Under the pieces are notes generated by a model. That model had not been told where the DNA came from and searched no databases. It was given only the letters and a program-made list of their open reading frames with translations. From Sphingomonas sp. KRR8 (GTDB taxonomy: Bacteria; Pseudomonadota; Alphaproteobacteria; Sphingomonadales; Sphingomonadaceae), in assembly GCF_023559245.1 (NCBI RefSeq), contig NZ_CP097462.1, positions 1,860,001-1,924,000 on the forward strand: a DNA stretch of 64,000 bases, read 5' to 3'. Shown here piece by piece: positions 27,711 through 35,289 of this stretch. The stretch's first letter is position 1. The number at the start of each line of letters is the position of its first letter. A program made the position numbers and the translations under genes.

Positions 27711-28163
27711 ATGGCCGCTCCAACCCGCTCCCGCTCGCGCTCCGCCGCGAGGCTCGCCGCCGTTCAGGCGCTCTACCAGCAAGAGATGGAGCCCAAGCCG
27801 CTCCCGCAGCTACTGCACGAATTCCACCAGCACCGGTTGGGCGAGACCATCGACGGCGACGAGCTGGCCGACGCCGAGGTCGACTTCTTCAACGACATCG
27901 TGCGCGGCGTCGACGCCCGCCGGACCGAGATCGACGGGCTGGTGGAAGGCAAGCTGGCCGAGGGGTGGAAGCTCGACCGGCTCGACCGCCCGATGCGCGC
28001 CATCCTGCGTGCCGGCACCTACGAGCTCATCGCCCGCGCCGATGTGCCCGTCGGCAGCGTCATCAGCGAATATCTCGACGTTGCGCACGCCTTCTTCGAC
28101 AAGAAGGAAGTGGCGTTCGTGAACGGCCTGCTCGACAACATCGCCAAGGAAGCGCGGCGCTAA
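27711..28163 (+). CDS. nusB: Transcription antitermination factor NusB
   Basis: A 150-residue all-helical protein that, with NusE, binds boxA RNA and supports rRNA antitermination. Characteristic segments are RSAARLAAVQALYQQEM at the N-terminus, FFNDIVRGV, and the C-terminal AGTYELIARADVPVGSVISE, then VAFVNGLLDNIAKE. Length and layout are standard. It is followed by a 100-base repeat-like spacer and thiL, a common nusB-thiL order. Confidence 0.95.
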   Translation: MAAPTRSRSRSAARLAAVQALYQQEMEPKPLPQLLHEFHQHRLGETIDGDELADAEVDFFNDIVRGVDARRTEIDGLVEGKLAEGWKLDRLDRPMRAILRAGTYELIARADVPVGSVISEYLDVAHAFFDKKEVAFVNGLLDNIAKEARR

Positions 28164-28265
28164 TCTGGCGCTTGCGAGCCACGGGCGCGGCGATTGAGCG
28201 CCGTCTCGCGGCGGAGCGAGAAGTGAGTGGCTTCGCTCCGCCCGCAATGGCGGTAAGCTAGACCG
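28164..28265. repeat. REP-like spacer between nusB and thiL
   Basis: Short palindrome-rich spacer. It contains a hairpin CTCGC/GCGAG at 28205-28220. On the minus strand at 28223-28253 there is CGCCATTGCGGGCGGAGCG followed by AAGCCACTCAC, resembling the dispersed CATTGCGAGCG(A/G)AGCGAAGCAATC family of proteobacterial intergenic repeats. Only one degenerate copy is seen here, so genome-wide repetition is an inference. Confidence 0.45.
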
Positions 28266-29201
28266 ATGACTTCCGAATCCGCCATCCTCCCCCAGCTGCG
28301 GCGCATCGCGACCGATCCTGCCGCGCGCGGGCTGCTCGACGATGTGGCGGTGCTCGGCGACCTGGTGCTGACCCACGACAGCATCGCCGAGGGTGTGCAT
28401 TACCTGCCCACCGACCCGCCCGCTTCCGTCGGCTGGAAGCTGGCCGCGGTGAACCTGTCCGATCTGGCCGCCAAGGGCGCGGAGCCGCTCGCCGCGCTGC
28501 TTTCCCTCACGCTCTCGGGCGACGGCGAATGGGAAAACGCCTTTCTCGATGGCCTTGCCGCGGCCTGCGAGAGCTACGGTCTGCCGCTGGTCGGCGGCGA
28601 CACCATCGCGCTCCCCCATGGCGCTCCGCGAGTGCTTGGCCTGACGGTCGTCGGCCGGGTGGACAGCCTGGCGCCTGACCGGCGGGGCGGACGGCCGGGC
28701 GATCAGCTGTGGCTCGCCGGCACGCTGGGCGACAGCGCCGCCGGCCTGGCGCTGCTGACCCGCGATCCGGCCAGTGCCGGCGTGCTGGTCGACATCTTCC
28801 GTCGTCCCGTGCCGCTGCTCGCCGCCGGCCGCGCCCTCGCTCCGCTCGCCAGTGCGATGATGGACGTGTCGGACGGCCTGCTCCTCGACTGCCAGCGGCT
28901 GTGCGCCGCCAGTGGTTGCGGCGCCGCCATCGATCTCGACGCCCTTCCCTTGTCCAGCGCCTTTGTCGCCGAGCGCGGCGGCGGTCGGGCCGAACGCCTG
29001 TTCGCGGCGACGGGCGGCGACGACTATGCCCTGCTGGCCGCGCTGCCCCCCGGGAGTGACCCCCTAACCCTTTCTTTACCACCGCAGCCCAGACTGACCC
29101 GCATCGGCACCCTGACCGACGGCGACACCCTCGTGCTCACCGACAAAGGGGGCGCCGTCCCGCTGCCGGAGCGCCTGGGCCATGAACATCGCACTGCTTG
29201 A
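28266..29201 (+). CDS. thiL: Thiamine-monophosphate kinase
   Basis: Phosphorylates thiamine monophosphate to thiamine pyrophosphate with ATP. The protein (311 residues) shows the AIR-synthase-like fold with LLDDVAVL, THDSIAEGVHY, LSDLAAKGAEPLAALLSLTL, LPLVGGDT and MMDVSDGLLLDCQRL, then ATGGDDYALL. These match the ThiL metal- and nucleotide-binding motifs. No TPP riboswitch was seen upstream. Its 3' end overlaps a short possible ORF that runs on towards hppA. Confidence 0.95.
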   Translation: MTSESAILPQLRRIATDPAARGLLDDVAVLGDLVLTHDSIAEGVHYLPTDPPASVGWKLAAVNLSDLAAKGAEPLAALLSLTLSGDGEWENAFLDGLAAACESYGLPLVGGDTIALPHGAPRVLGLTVVGRVDSLAPDRRGGRPGDQLWLAGTLGDSAAGLALLTRDPASAGVLVDIFRRPVPLLAAGRALAPLASAMMDVSDGLLLDCQRLCAASGCGAAIDLDALPLSSAFVAERGGGRAERLFAATGGDDYALLAALPPGSDPLTLSLPPQPRLTRIGTLTDGDTLVLTDKGGAVPLPERLGHEHRTA

Positions 29202-29271
29202 CTGGCGCCGCTTGTCGATCCTCGTCGCCGGCCTGATCTGCGGCGGATTGAGCGCCATTTGGCTGGCCTAG
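29182..29271 (+). CDS. Possible single-span membrane microprotein, 29 residues
   Basis: An ATG inside the 3' end of thiL begins [20 protein letters not shown] and ends GGLSAIWLA before TAG. The peptide is one hydrophobic helix preceded by Asp-Trp-Arg-Arg. It overlaps the thiL stop codon by 20 bases and lies 94 bases before hppA. The Shine-Dalgarno is weak (GGAGCG upstream). Composition and placement fit a small membrane protein, but chance is possible. Confidence 0.35.
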   Translation: MNIALLDWRRLSILVAGLICGGLSAIWLA

Positions 29272-29365
29272 ACAGCTTCCGTTAAGCCGTTACAACTCCC
29301 GCCGGTCTTCTCTCCCGGTGTCGCGCCGCGATGCCGGTTCAGCGAACAAGGGGGTTGTTCACCCA

Positions 29366-31528
29366 ATGACTGTTACCGTGATTGCGATCGTCTGCGGACT
29401 GATCGCCGTACTCTACGGACTTGTCACCAGTCGCCAGGTCCTGGCCCAGCCAGCGGGCAACCAGCGGATGGTCGACATCGCGGCCGCCATTCAGGAAGGC
29501 GCGGGCGCTTACCTGCGCCGCCAGTACACCACCATCGGCATCGTCGGCGTCGTCGTCGCCGTGCTGGTGGGTCTGTTCCTCGGGCTGGTCCCGGCGATCG
29601 GCTTCGTGGTCGGCGCCCTCTTGTCCGGCGCCGCCGGCTTCATCGGCATGAACATCTCCGTCCGCGCCAACGTCCGCACCGCCGAGGCAGCGCGCACATC
29701 GTTGCAGGGCGGCCTCACCACCGCCTTCCGCTCCGGCGCTATCACCGGCATGCTGGTGGCGGGCCTCGCGCTGCTGGCGATCGCCTGCTTCTTCTACGTG
29801 CTGGTGCAGGTCGAGGGTCATGCGCCCAACGACCGCGCCGTGGTCAACGCCCTCGTTTCCCTGGCGTTCGGCGCGTCGCTCATCTCCATCTTCGCCCGTC
29901 TGGGCGGCGGCATCTTCACCAAGGCCGCAGACGTCGGCGCCGACCTCGTCGGCAAGGTCGAGGCCGGCATCCCCGAGGATGATCCCCGCAACCCGGCGGT
30001 GATCGCCGACAACGTGGGCGACAATGTCGGCGACTGCGCCGGCATGGCCGCCGACCTGTTCGAGACCTATGTCGTGACCGTCGGCGCCACCATGGTGCTG
30101 TGCGCGCTGCTGATCGGCAACGCGGGCGGCAACATCCTGGCGCTGATGAGCCTGCCGCTGATCGTCGGCGGCGTGTGCATCATCACCTCGATCATCGGCA
30201 CCTATTTCGTGACGCTGGGCAAGGGCCAGTCGATCATGGGCGCCCTATACAAGGGCTTCTGGACCACGGCCGCGCTTTCCGTCCCCGCGCTGTACCTCGT
30301 CACCCAGTACACGCTGGGCGACCTCAGCGCGGTGATCGGCGGCGCTTCGGCGGCCGGTACCGACGTCACCGGCGCCGTCGCCGCGCAGACCGCCGGATTC
30401 ACCGGCTTGGACCTGTTCTGGTGCATGATGATCGGCCTGGCCGTGACCGGCCTGCTGGTCTGGATCACCGAATATTACACCGGCACCAACTTCCGCCCGG
30501 TCCGCTCCATCGCCAAGGCGTCGGAAACGGGCCACGGCACCAACGTCATCCAGGGCCTGGCCGTCAGCCTTGAATCGACCGCCATGCCGACGATCGTGAT
30601 CTGCGTTGCGATCATCGCCTCCTACCTGCTGGCCGGCCTGATCGGCATCGCCTTCGCCGCGACCGCCATGCTGGCGCTCGCCGGCATGGTCGTGGCGCTC
30701 GACGCTTATGGTCCGGTCACCGACAACGCCGGCGGCATCGCCGAGATGGCCGGGATGGAGGACGACGTCCGCCATCGCACCGACGCGCTCGACGCGGTTG
30801 GCAACACCACCAAGGCAGTGACCAAGGGCTATGCCATCGGTTCGGCCGCGCTGGCCGCGCTGGTGCTGTTCGGCGCCTACACCACCGACCTGAAGGAGTT
30901 CTCGGGCCAGCTCGGCATCGGGGCCAACGCCGTCGATTTCAGCCTGTCCAACCCCTATGTCGTGGTCGGCCTGTTGCTTGGCGCACTGCTGCCCTACCTG
31001 TTCGGGGCGATGGGAATGACCGCCGTCGGCCGCGCGGCCGGCAACGTCGTCATCGACGTCCGCGACCAGTTCGCCAACGACAAGGGCATCATGGCCGGCA
31101 CCAGCCGTCCCAATTACGCCCGCACCGTCGACCTGGTGACCAAGGCCGCCATCCGCGAGATGATCGTTCCTTCGCTGCTGCCGGTGCTGACCCCGATCGT
31201 GGTGTTCTTCATCATCTCGGCCGTCGCCGGGCGTGAGCAGGGCTTCGCGGCCCTGGGCGCACTGCTGCTGGGCGTGATCGTGTCGGGCCTGTTCGTCGCC
31301 ATCTCTATGACGAGCGGCGGCGGCGCCTGGGACAATGCCAAGAAGTACATCGAGGACGGTAACCACGGCGGCAAGGGTTCCGAAGCCCACAAGGCCGCGG
31401 TGACCGGCGACACGGTCGGCGATCCCTACAAGGACACCGCCGGCCCGGCCGTGAACCCGATGATCAAGATCACCAACATCGTCGCGCTGCTGCTGCTCGC
31501 GGCGCTGGCGGGACACGCCGCGGGCTGA
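29366..31528 (+). CDS. hppA: K(+)-insensitive H(+)-translocating pyrophosphatase
   Basis: A 720-residue membrane pyrophosphatase with about 16 hydrophobic spans that pumps ions using pyrophosphate. The active-site segment [20 protein letters not shown] and [19 protein letters not shown] are intact, as is [16 protein letters not shown]. The family marker [15 protein letters not shown] has Lys where K(+)-dependent enzymes have Ala, indicating the K(+)-independent proton-pumping class. The start is ATG 29366 (MTVTVIAI); the frame is open a little further upstream. It is followed by a strong terminator. Confidence 0.96.
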   Translation: MTVTVIAIVCGLIAVLYGLVTSRQVLAQPAGNQRMVDIAAAIQEGAGAYLRRQYTTIGIVGVVVAVLVGLFLGLVPAIGFVVGALLSGAAGFIGMNISVRANVRTAEAARTSLQGGLTTAFRSGAITGMLVAGLALLAIACFFYVLVQVEGHAPNDRAVVNALVSLAFGASLISIFARLGGGIFTKAADVGADLVGKVEAGIPEDDPRNPAVIADNVGDNVGDCAGMAADLFETYVVTVGATMVLCALLIGNAGGNILALMSLPLIVGGVCIITSIIGTYFVTLGKGQSIMGALYKGFWTTAALSVPALYLVTQYTLGDLSAVIGGASAAGTDVTGAVAAQTAGFTGLDLFWCMMIGLAVTGLLVWITEYYTGTNFRPVRSIAKASETGHGTNVIQGLAVSLESTAMPTIVICVAIIASYLLAGLIGIAFAATAMLALAGMVVALDAYGPVTDNAGGIAEMAGMEDDVRHRTDALDAVGNTTKAVTKGYAIGSAALAALVLFGAYTTDLKEFSGQLGIGANAVDFSLSNPYVVVGLLLGALLPYLFGAMGMTAVGRAAGNVVIDVRDQFANDKGIMAGTSRPNYARTVDLVTKAAIREMIVPSLLPVLTPIVVFFIISAVAGREQGFAALGALLLGVIVSGLFVAISMTSGGGAWDNAKKYIEDGNHGGKGSEAHKAAVTGDTVGDPYKDTAGPAVNPMIKITNIVALLLLAALAGHAAG

Positions 31529-31548
31529 AGCGCGCGCCGGACGAACAG

Positions 31549-31581
31549 GAAGGGGCGGCGGGCCAGTCCTGCCGCCCCTTT
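31549..31581 (+). terminator. Rho-independent terminator of hppA
   Basis: Stem AAGGGGCGGC / GCCGCCCCTT around an 11-base loop, followed by TCTCATG. It begins about 20 bases after the hppA stop. The stem is strong and GC-rich; the T tract is short. Confidence 0.75.
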
Positions 31582-31608
31582 CTCATGTCATGGCCGACGA
31601 GTGCCCGC

Positions 31609-31636
31609 ATGTCCGCTTTCGACCCATTGCGGACAT
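31609..31636. repeat. Sphingomonad-type intergenic palindrome, copy 1
   Basis: Inverted repeat ATGTCCGC...GCGGACAT with a 12-base spacer tttcgacccatt. A near-identical element lies at 32709-32732, just after the next gene. I associate this element with many copies in Sphingomonas-type genomes; its translations (VRFRPIADIS on plus, VRNGSKADM on minus) are typical spurious N-termini of predicted proteins. Confidence 0.75.
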
Positions 31637-31661
31637 AAGCGAGGCTAGCCATAGGGCCACG

Positions 31662-32708
31662 ATGCGTTCCCATTTCGCGCTACTTGCGCTGGCATTCGTC
31701 TCTTCTCCTGCACTCGCCGATCACATGGGCCCCAGCGGAGTTGCCTCTGGCGGCGGGCAGATCGTATTTGGCCCGGACACACTTGACGAGGGGCATGGGT
31801 CGCTCGGCTTTCGACTGACCTTTACCCGCCCGGAGCAACGCTCCGACGCGGTCTTGGAAGCGCTCGCTGGCCAGCACATCCACGCGCACAACACCAACTA
31901 CAATCTCAATGCCTCGGTGGGCGCGGCCTATGGCATCACCCATGAGCTGACATTGTCGGCCGAGCTGCCTTACGTCCGCCGCGACGGCTTGCGCGAAGGG
32001 GAGCATTCCCATGTGGATGGCCAGGCGATCAACGAGGTCACGCAGCTGGGCAACGTTGCTGGCATCGGCGACTTAAATGTTCTGGCCAAGTATCGGCTGA
32101 CCCATGGCGACGGGTTGAACGTGGCCGCCGTCATTGGTTTGAAGGTGCCGACCGGCCGCACCGGGGTGCGGAGCCCCGACGGCGAGCGGCTGGAGACCGA
32201 GCATCAGCCTGGAACCGGCAGCTGGGACCCGATCGTCGGAGCCTCGGCCGGCTCGACCCTTGGTCCGGTGCAACTCGCGGCAAGCGCACTCTACCAATTC
32301 TCCGGCCGCGGAGCGCAGGACACTCGCCTCGGCGACCGCTTCCAGGCCGGCGTGGCCCTTTCCCACCGTTTTGGGATCGCGGACCACGACCATGCCGAGC
32401 CGGCGCATCACCATGACCATGATGACGATGGCGACAATGACGGCGACCATCACGCTCACCCGGCCCACGCGAGTTGGGACGGCTTCGTCGAACTGAGCGG
32501 AGAGTGGGAAGGTCGCCAGACCATCGCAGGGGAGGTCGAGGAGGAAAGCGGTGGCAAAGCCCTCTGGCTCACGCCGGGCGCCCGCTTCACCTCGGCAGGC
32601 GGCTTTTCTTTCGGGGCGTCGGTTGGCCTCCCAGCCTGGCAGCGCATCCGCGCCTCGCACCCCAAGAACCGCTATCGCGTATCGCTCGCCGTGGCGCGAG
32701 CCTTCTAG
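31662..32708 (+). CDS. Outer-membrane barrel protein with His/Asp-rich segment
   Basis: A 348-residue exported protein with signal peptide MRSHFALLALAFVSSPALA. The rest is beta-strand rich (LGFRLTFTRPEQ, NLNASVGAAYGITHELTLSA, YRLTHGDGLNVAAVIGLKVP) and ends VSLAVARAF with a terminal Phe, fitting a transporter-type barrel. At about residues 240-275 there is a run of His and Asp. This could bind zinc, copper or nickel. The start ATG 31662 is preferred; the upstream in-frame part is translated repeat. Precise role unknown. Confidence 0.8.
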   Translation: MRSHFALLALAFVSSPALADHMGPSGVASGGGQIVFGPDTLDEGHGSLGFRLTFTRPEQRSDAVLEALAGQHIHAHNTNYNLNASVGAAYGITHELTLSAELPYVRRDGLREGEHSHVDGQAINEVTQLGNVAGIGDLNVLAKYRLTHGDGLNVAAVIGLKVPTGRTGVRSPDGERLETEHQPGTGSWDPIVGASAGSTLGPVQLAASALYQFSGRGAQDTRLGDRFQAGVALSHRFGIADHDHAEPAHHHDHDDDGDNDGDHHAHPAHASWDGFVELSGEWEGRQTIAGEVEEESGGKALWLTPGARFTSAGGFSFGASVGLPAWQRIRASHPKNRYRVSLAVARAF

Positions 32709-32732
32709 GTCCGCTTTCCACCCATTGCGGAC
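32709..32732. repeat. Sphingomonad-type intergenic palindrome, copy 2
   Basis: GTCCGC...GCGGAC around tttccacccatt, directly after the stop of the outer-membrane protein gene. It differs from copy 1 in the spacer by one base (C for G), and its outer arms are shorter. The two copies are in the same orientation and flank the gene. Confidence 0.7.
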
Positions 32733-32780
32733 ATCGCATCGAGATACGGCGGCCCAGCCTTGCCCGGCTAACCCGGGGTT

Positions 32781-32810
32781 GGGGAGGCGCACTCGCGCAC
32801 GCCTCCCCTT
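32781..32810. terminator. Hairpin between the barrel gene and the cold-shock gene
   Basis: Perfect 9-bp stem GGGGAGGCG / CGCCTCCCC with a ten-base loop, followed by TTCTC on the plus strand. The genes on either side converge here (plus-strand barrel gene, minus-strand cold-shock gene), so it can serve both. Confidence 0.7.
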
Positions 32811-32819
32811 CTCATTGTG

Positions 32820-33026
32820 TCAGGCAGACTTGAGGTTGGTCGCCTTCATCTTCCCGCGCTGGTCTTCCGCCACGTCGTACGAAACACGATCATTCTCGCG
32901 CAGCGTGCTCATGCCCGAACGTTCGACGTCAGAGATGTGAACGAACGCATCGGCGCCGCCATCCTCAGGCTGAATGAAGCCGAAGCCCTTCGACTCGTTG
33001 AAAAACTTGACTGTTCCTGTGGGCAT
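32820..33026 (-). CDS. Cold-shock-domain protein (CspA family)
   Basis: A 68-residue single cold-shock domain: MPTGTVKFFNESKGFGFIQP carries the RNP1 motif (KGFGFI), and DAFVHISDVERSG carries RNP2 (FVHI). Such proteins bind single-stranded RNA or DNA and act as RNA chaperones. Start ATG 33026; an in-frame ATG five codons upstream is less likely. The region upstream on its strand (33027 onwards) is AT-richer than average, suiting a leader with structure, although no cold-box was recognised. Confidence 0.93.
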   Translation of the reverse strand: MPTGTVKFFNESKGFGFIQPEDGGADAFVHISDVERSGMSTLRENDRVSYDVAEDQRGKMKATNLKSA

Positions 33027-33333
33027 AAATGAATCCTGCAATATGTGATCCGAACACCGGACCTTTTCGCTAAAAGCATCAACTGAGTTGAATGAAGCTG
33101 AAGAAAAGGCATCCGTGCCCTTCCAACGCAGCCGTCAGCACGGGCCTCATAGCGCACTTCGACTTCGCTGTCTGTTTTAGTCCACGCGATCATCTGGAGG
33201 TGAACTTCTGCCCCCCCAGGCGATTAGGAAATTGTGAGCGTTGCGTGTTATCAACGCTGATCGCGCGAAACTTTCACAGTAGGCTCGTGCGACCGAGAGA
33301 CCTTGTGCTCCCGCTTACAGCAAGGAGCGTCCC
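33027..33333. other. Intergenic region between cold-shock gene and the small-ORF unit
   Basis: About 300 bases with lower GC than the surroundings. It should hold the divergent promoters for the minus-strand cold-shock gene and the plus-strand small ORFs. AAGGAG at 33322-33327 is the Shine-Dalgarno of the first small ORF. No promoter consensus, RNA gene or repeat was recognised. Confidence 0.45.
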
Positions 33334-33525
33334 ATGATCCTCGGTCTTCAGCTCAACAACACCATCAGTGACCGCCAGGCCGGTCAGTTGCGGCGGCAGG
33401 CAAGGGCGTGCTGTCGCCTGGCCAGCGTCGCTCGAACCTCGAAAGGTGCGTTGGCCTTGGAGGGGATCGCGATCCAGCTGCACGCCGATGCCGACCGAAT
33501 GGACTCTGCAAGGCACGCGCTATGA
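33334..33525 (+). CDS. Small protein of unknown function (small-ORF unit, gene 1)
   Basis: A 63-residue protein opening MILGLQLNNTISDRQAGQLR, rich in Ala, Arg and Leu, with two adjacent cysteines (RACCRLASVA). It looks helical, without signal or membrane segment. A good Shine-Dalgarno (AAGGAG) lies six bases before the ATG. Its TGA overlaps the next ATG as ATGA. No family is recognised. Confidence 0.55.
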   Translation: MILGLQLNNTISDRQAGQLRRQARACCRLASVARTSKGALALEGIAIQLHADADRMDSARHAL

Positions 33526-33845
33526 GCGGTTCCGAGGGCAGTGGGTCCGGGAGCAGTTCTGGCGAGAGCTCGAGCGCCAGCCCGCGGAAGGAGAACCGCG
33601 ACACTGCCAGCGGCTGCCGTGAGCGAGCGGCGGCCGATGCGGATCAGGCAGCCGCCGCAGGCACCGTCAACGGGAGGAGGGTCTTCGAGCAGAGCTCGGC
33701 CAGCTGGACAACCCGCGCGGCGATGCTCGAGCGGCTTGAGTCAGGGATGAAGGTTCGCCGGGCTGCGCCTCAGCTCACTCAAGCGGAAGTCGCGGAGGAC
33801 GCCGCAAGTGCGGCATCCGACGCCCCAGATCATGGAGTGACTTGA
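33522..33845 (+). CDS. Low-complexity protein of unknown function (small-ORF unit, gene 2)
   Basis: A 107-residue protein with a Ser/Gly-rich start (MSGSEGSGSGSSSGESSSAS) then basic and Ala-rich helical sequence with RRVFEQSSASWTTRAAMLER. No signal or transmembrane region. The N-terminus is disordered by composition. AAGG lies eight bases before the ATG, which overlaps the previous stop codon. Its stop is followed immediately by the TTG start of the third gene. No family is recognised. Confidence 0.5.
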   Translation: MSGSEGSGSGSSSGESSSASPRKENRDTASGCRERAAADADQAAAAGTVNGRRVFEQSSASWTTRAAMLERLESGMKVRRAAPQLTQAEVAEDAASAASDAPDHGVT

Positions 33846-34139
33846 TTGAACGTCGCACGCACCAACGAAGAGCGCTTTGTCATCTCCTGCGAAAGCGCTG
33901 GCGAAGCCGACGTTCGGCAGAAGCTCAGCTCTGGCCAATATAGTGAGAACAGGACCCTGTGGGCCAATAGCTGGCTGGAGCAGCGGGAGAGCGGCAAGAG
34001 CGACGCCACGCGAGCGGAGGAAAGAAGCGTCCTGTCGCGAAACTCCTCGCATCCCAGCTCTGGCCGGGCGTTGGCGGGAAAGCTGCTCTTCCTTTTTGTC
34101 GCTCTGGCCGGCGCCATCTTGTTCCTCATCCTGAGGTAG
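33846..34139 (+). CDS. Tail-anchored small protein of unknown function (small-ORF unit, gene 3)
   Basis: A 97-residue protein whose N-terminal 70 residues are hydrophilic and charged (NEERFVISCESAGEADVRQK) and whose C-terminus is a single hydrophobic helix (LLFLFVALAGAILFLILR) ending at the stop codon, the layout of a tail-anchored membrane protein. The start is TTG directly after the previous stop, with GGAG eight bases upstream. No family is recognised. Confidence 0.5.
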   Translation: MNVARTNEERFVISCESAGEADVRQKLSSGQYSENRTLWANSWLEQRESGKSDATRAEERSVLSRNSSHPSSGRALAGKLLFLFVALAGAILFLILR

Positions 34140-34455
34140 CGACCGTTCAGGGTCGACCTACGCGCCCCGCTTGAACAATAGGATTGGGGCTGCTTGGCTT
34201 GGCCTGCGGCGACCGCGTCTTCGATCATGGATTCACGGGCGGGCAGGAAAGGAACCTCGCGGCGGTTGTTACCCCCACACCAGGGAAACTTGGAAACTTC
34301 GCTGTGGATAAGCTGGCGTTCGACGCCCGCACCAGGGAAACTTGGAAACTTCGTCCAGGGAAAGTTCGAGCCTTCTGTCAGCAGCGCTCCGCCTTCCCTT
34401 TTGGCCCTGTCCCCGCTAAGGGGCCGCGACTTCACCTTCAGACACAAGGAATTGC
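34140..34455. other. infA upstream region with direct repeats
   Basis: No gene on the plus strand. It holds two identical 24-base copies (34277-34300 and 34329-34352), and one partial copy (34354-34367). Between the two copies is TGTGGATAA (34302-34310), a perfect DnaA-box match. The minus-strand reading frame through the repeats is open but gives a KFPSFPG-type repeat translation and is not convincing as a gene. The infA promoter must lie here. Confidence 0.6.
34277..34352 (+). repeat. 24-bp direct repeat, two copies 52 bases apart
   Basis: Each copy begins CACCAGGGAAACTTGG and ends AAACTTCG, and contains an internal tandem GGAAACTT GGAAACTT. A third degenerate piece (CCAGGGAAA-GTTCG) follows at 34354-34367. 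The 28-base spacer holds a DnaA-box-like sequence and differs from the flanks. Confidence 0.85.
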
Positions 34456-34707
34456 ATGGCCAAGGAAGAACTTCTCGAGATGCGCGGGCGGGTGGTCGAA
34501 CTGCTCCCCAACGCGATGTTCCGCGTCGAGCTCGAGAACGGCCATGAGATCCTGGGGCACACCGCCGGCAAGATGCGCAAGAACCGCATCCGCGTGCTGA
34601 CCGGTGACGAAGTGCTGGTGGAACTGACCCCCTACGACCTGACCAAGGGGCGGATCACCTACCGCTTCATGCCCGGTCGCGGAGGCCCGCCGGGCTACAC
34701 CGGCTAA
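34456..34707 (+). CDS. infA: Translation initiation factor IF-1
   Basis: An 83-residue OB-fold factor that binds the 30S A site during initiation. [20 protein letters not shown] and the segment [20 protein letters not shown] are diagnostic. The C-terminal Gly/Pro tail ([10 protein letters not shown]) is longer than in E. coli, as usual in alphaproteobacteria. It starts an infA-maf-RNase-yacG-tRNA-Phe run. Confidence 0.97.
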   Translation: MAKEELLEMRGRVVELLPNAMFRVELENGHEILGHTAGKMRKNRIRVLTGDEVLVELTPYDLTKGRITYRFMPGRGGPPGYTG

Positions 34708-34716
34708 GGTCGTCCG

Positions 34717-35289
34717 ATGCGGCTGATCCTGGCCTCGGCGAGCCCGCGTCGGCTCGACCTGCTGGCGCGGATCGGGGTCACGCCGGACGCCATCCTGCCC
34801 GCCGACATCGACGAGAGCGTGCCCGCCGGCGAACTGCCCCGCGACCACGCGCTGCGCCTCGCCACCGAGAAAGCGCAAGCCGTCGCCGCGCGGGAGCCCG
34901 ATGCGCTGGTGCTCGCCGCCGATACGGTGGTGGCGGTCGGGCGGCGGATCCTCCCCAAGGTCGAGGATGAGGCCACCCTGCGGCAGTGCATGGCCCTGCT
35001 CAGCGGGCGCCGCCACCGCGTGATGACCGGCGTCGCTCTCGCGGCGCCCGGCCAGAAGCTGCGCACCCGCCTCGTTGAGACGACCATCGTCATGAAGCGG
35101 TTGTCGGGGGAAGAGATCGACTTCTACGCCGCTCATGGCGAGTGGCGGGGCAAGGCTGGCGGCTACGCGCTGCAGGGATATGGCGAGGTCTATGTCCGCC
35201 ACATCGCCGGCAGCTATTCCAACGTGGTCGGCCTGCCGCTCGCCGAAACGCGGCACCTGCTCAAGGCCGCTGGTTACCCGCTTGCCTGA
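34717..35289 (+). CDS. Maf-family nucleotide pyrophosphatase
   Basis: A 190-residue Maf/YhdE/YceF-type enzyme that hydrolyses non-canonical or modified nucleoside triphosphates. Motifs: LILASASPRRLDLLARIG at the N-terminus, ADIDESVPAGE, LVLAADTVVAV and the C-terminal GYALQGYGEVYVRHIAGSYS followed by NVVGLPL. It lies nine bases after infA and overlaps the TTG start of the next gene by eight bases. Subclass (dTTP/UTP or m7GTP type) is not decided. Confidence 0.93.
   Translation: MRLILASASPRRLDLLARIGVTPDAILPADIDESVPAGELPRDHALRLATEKAQAVAAREPDALVLAADTVVAVGRRILPKVEDEATLRQCMALLSGRRHRVMTGVALAAPGQKLRTRLVETTIVMKRLSGEEIDFYAAHGEWRGKAGGYALQGYGEVYVRHIAGSYSNVVGLPLAETRHLLKAAGYPLA

Noticed and set aside
28164..28265. 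TPP riboswitch upstream of thiL
   Set aside because: The region lacks the conserved CTGAGA and ACCTGA-type core; it looks like a repeat spacer.
31590..31661. Upstream extension of the outer-membrane gene
   Set aside because: It is the translation of the intergenic palindrome (VRFRPIADIS) and would bury the clear signal peptide that begins at 31662.
33092..33337. 81-codon frame in the region upstream of the small-ORF unit
   Set aside because: No Shine-Dalgarno, overlaps the next ATG, composition is random and it would block the promoter region.
34302..34310. Replication origin
   Set aside because: Only one DnaA box was seen and there is no dnaA, dnaN or AT-rich unwinding region.
34277..34352. 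CRISPR array
   Set aside because: Only two full repeats with one 28-base spacer, an internal tandem and no cas genes.
33830..34447. 205-codon minus-strand frame through the direct repeats
   Set aside because: It runs antisense to the third small ORF and reads repeat sequence as KFPSFPG units; no motif or plausible start.
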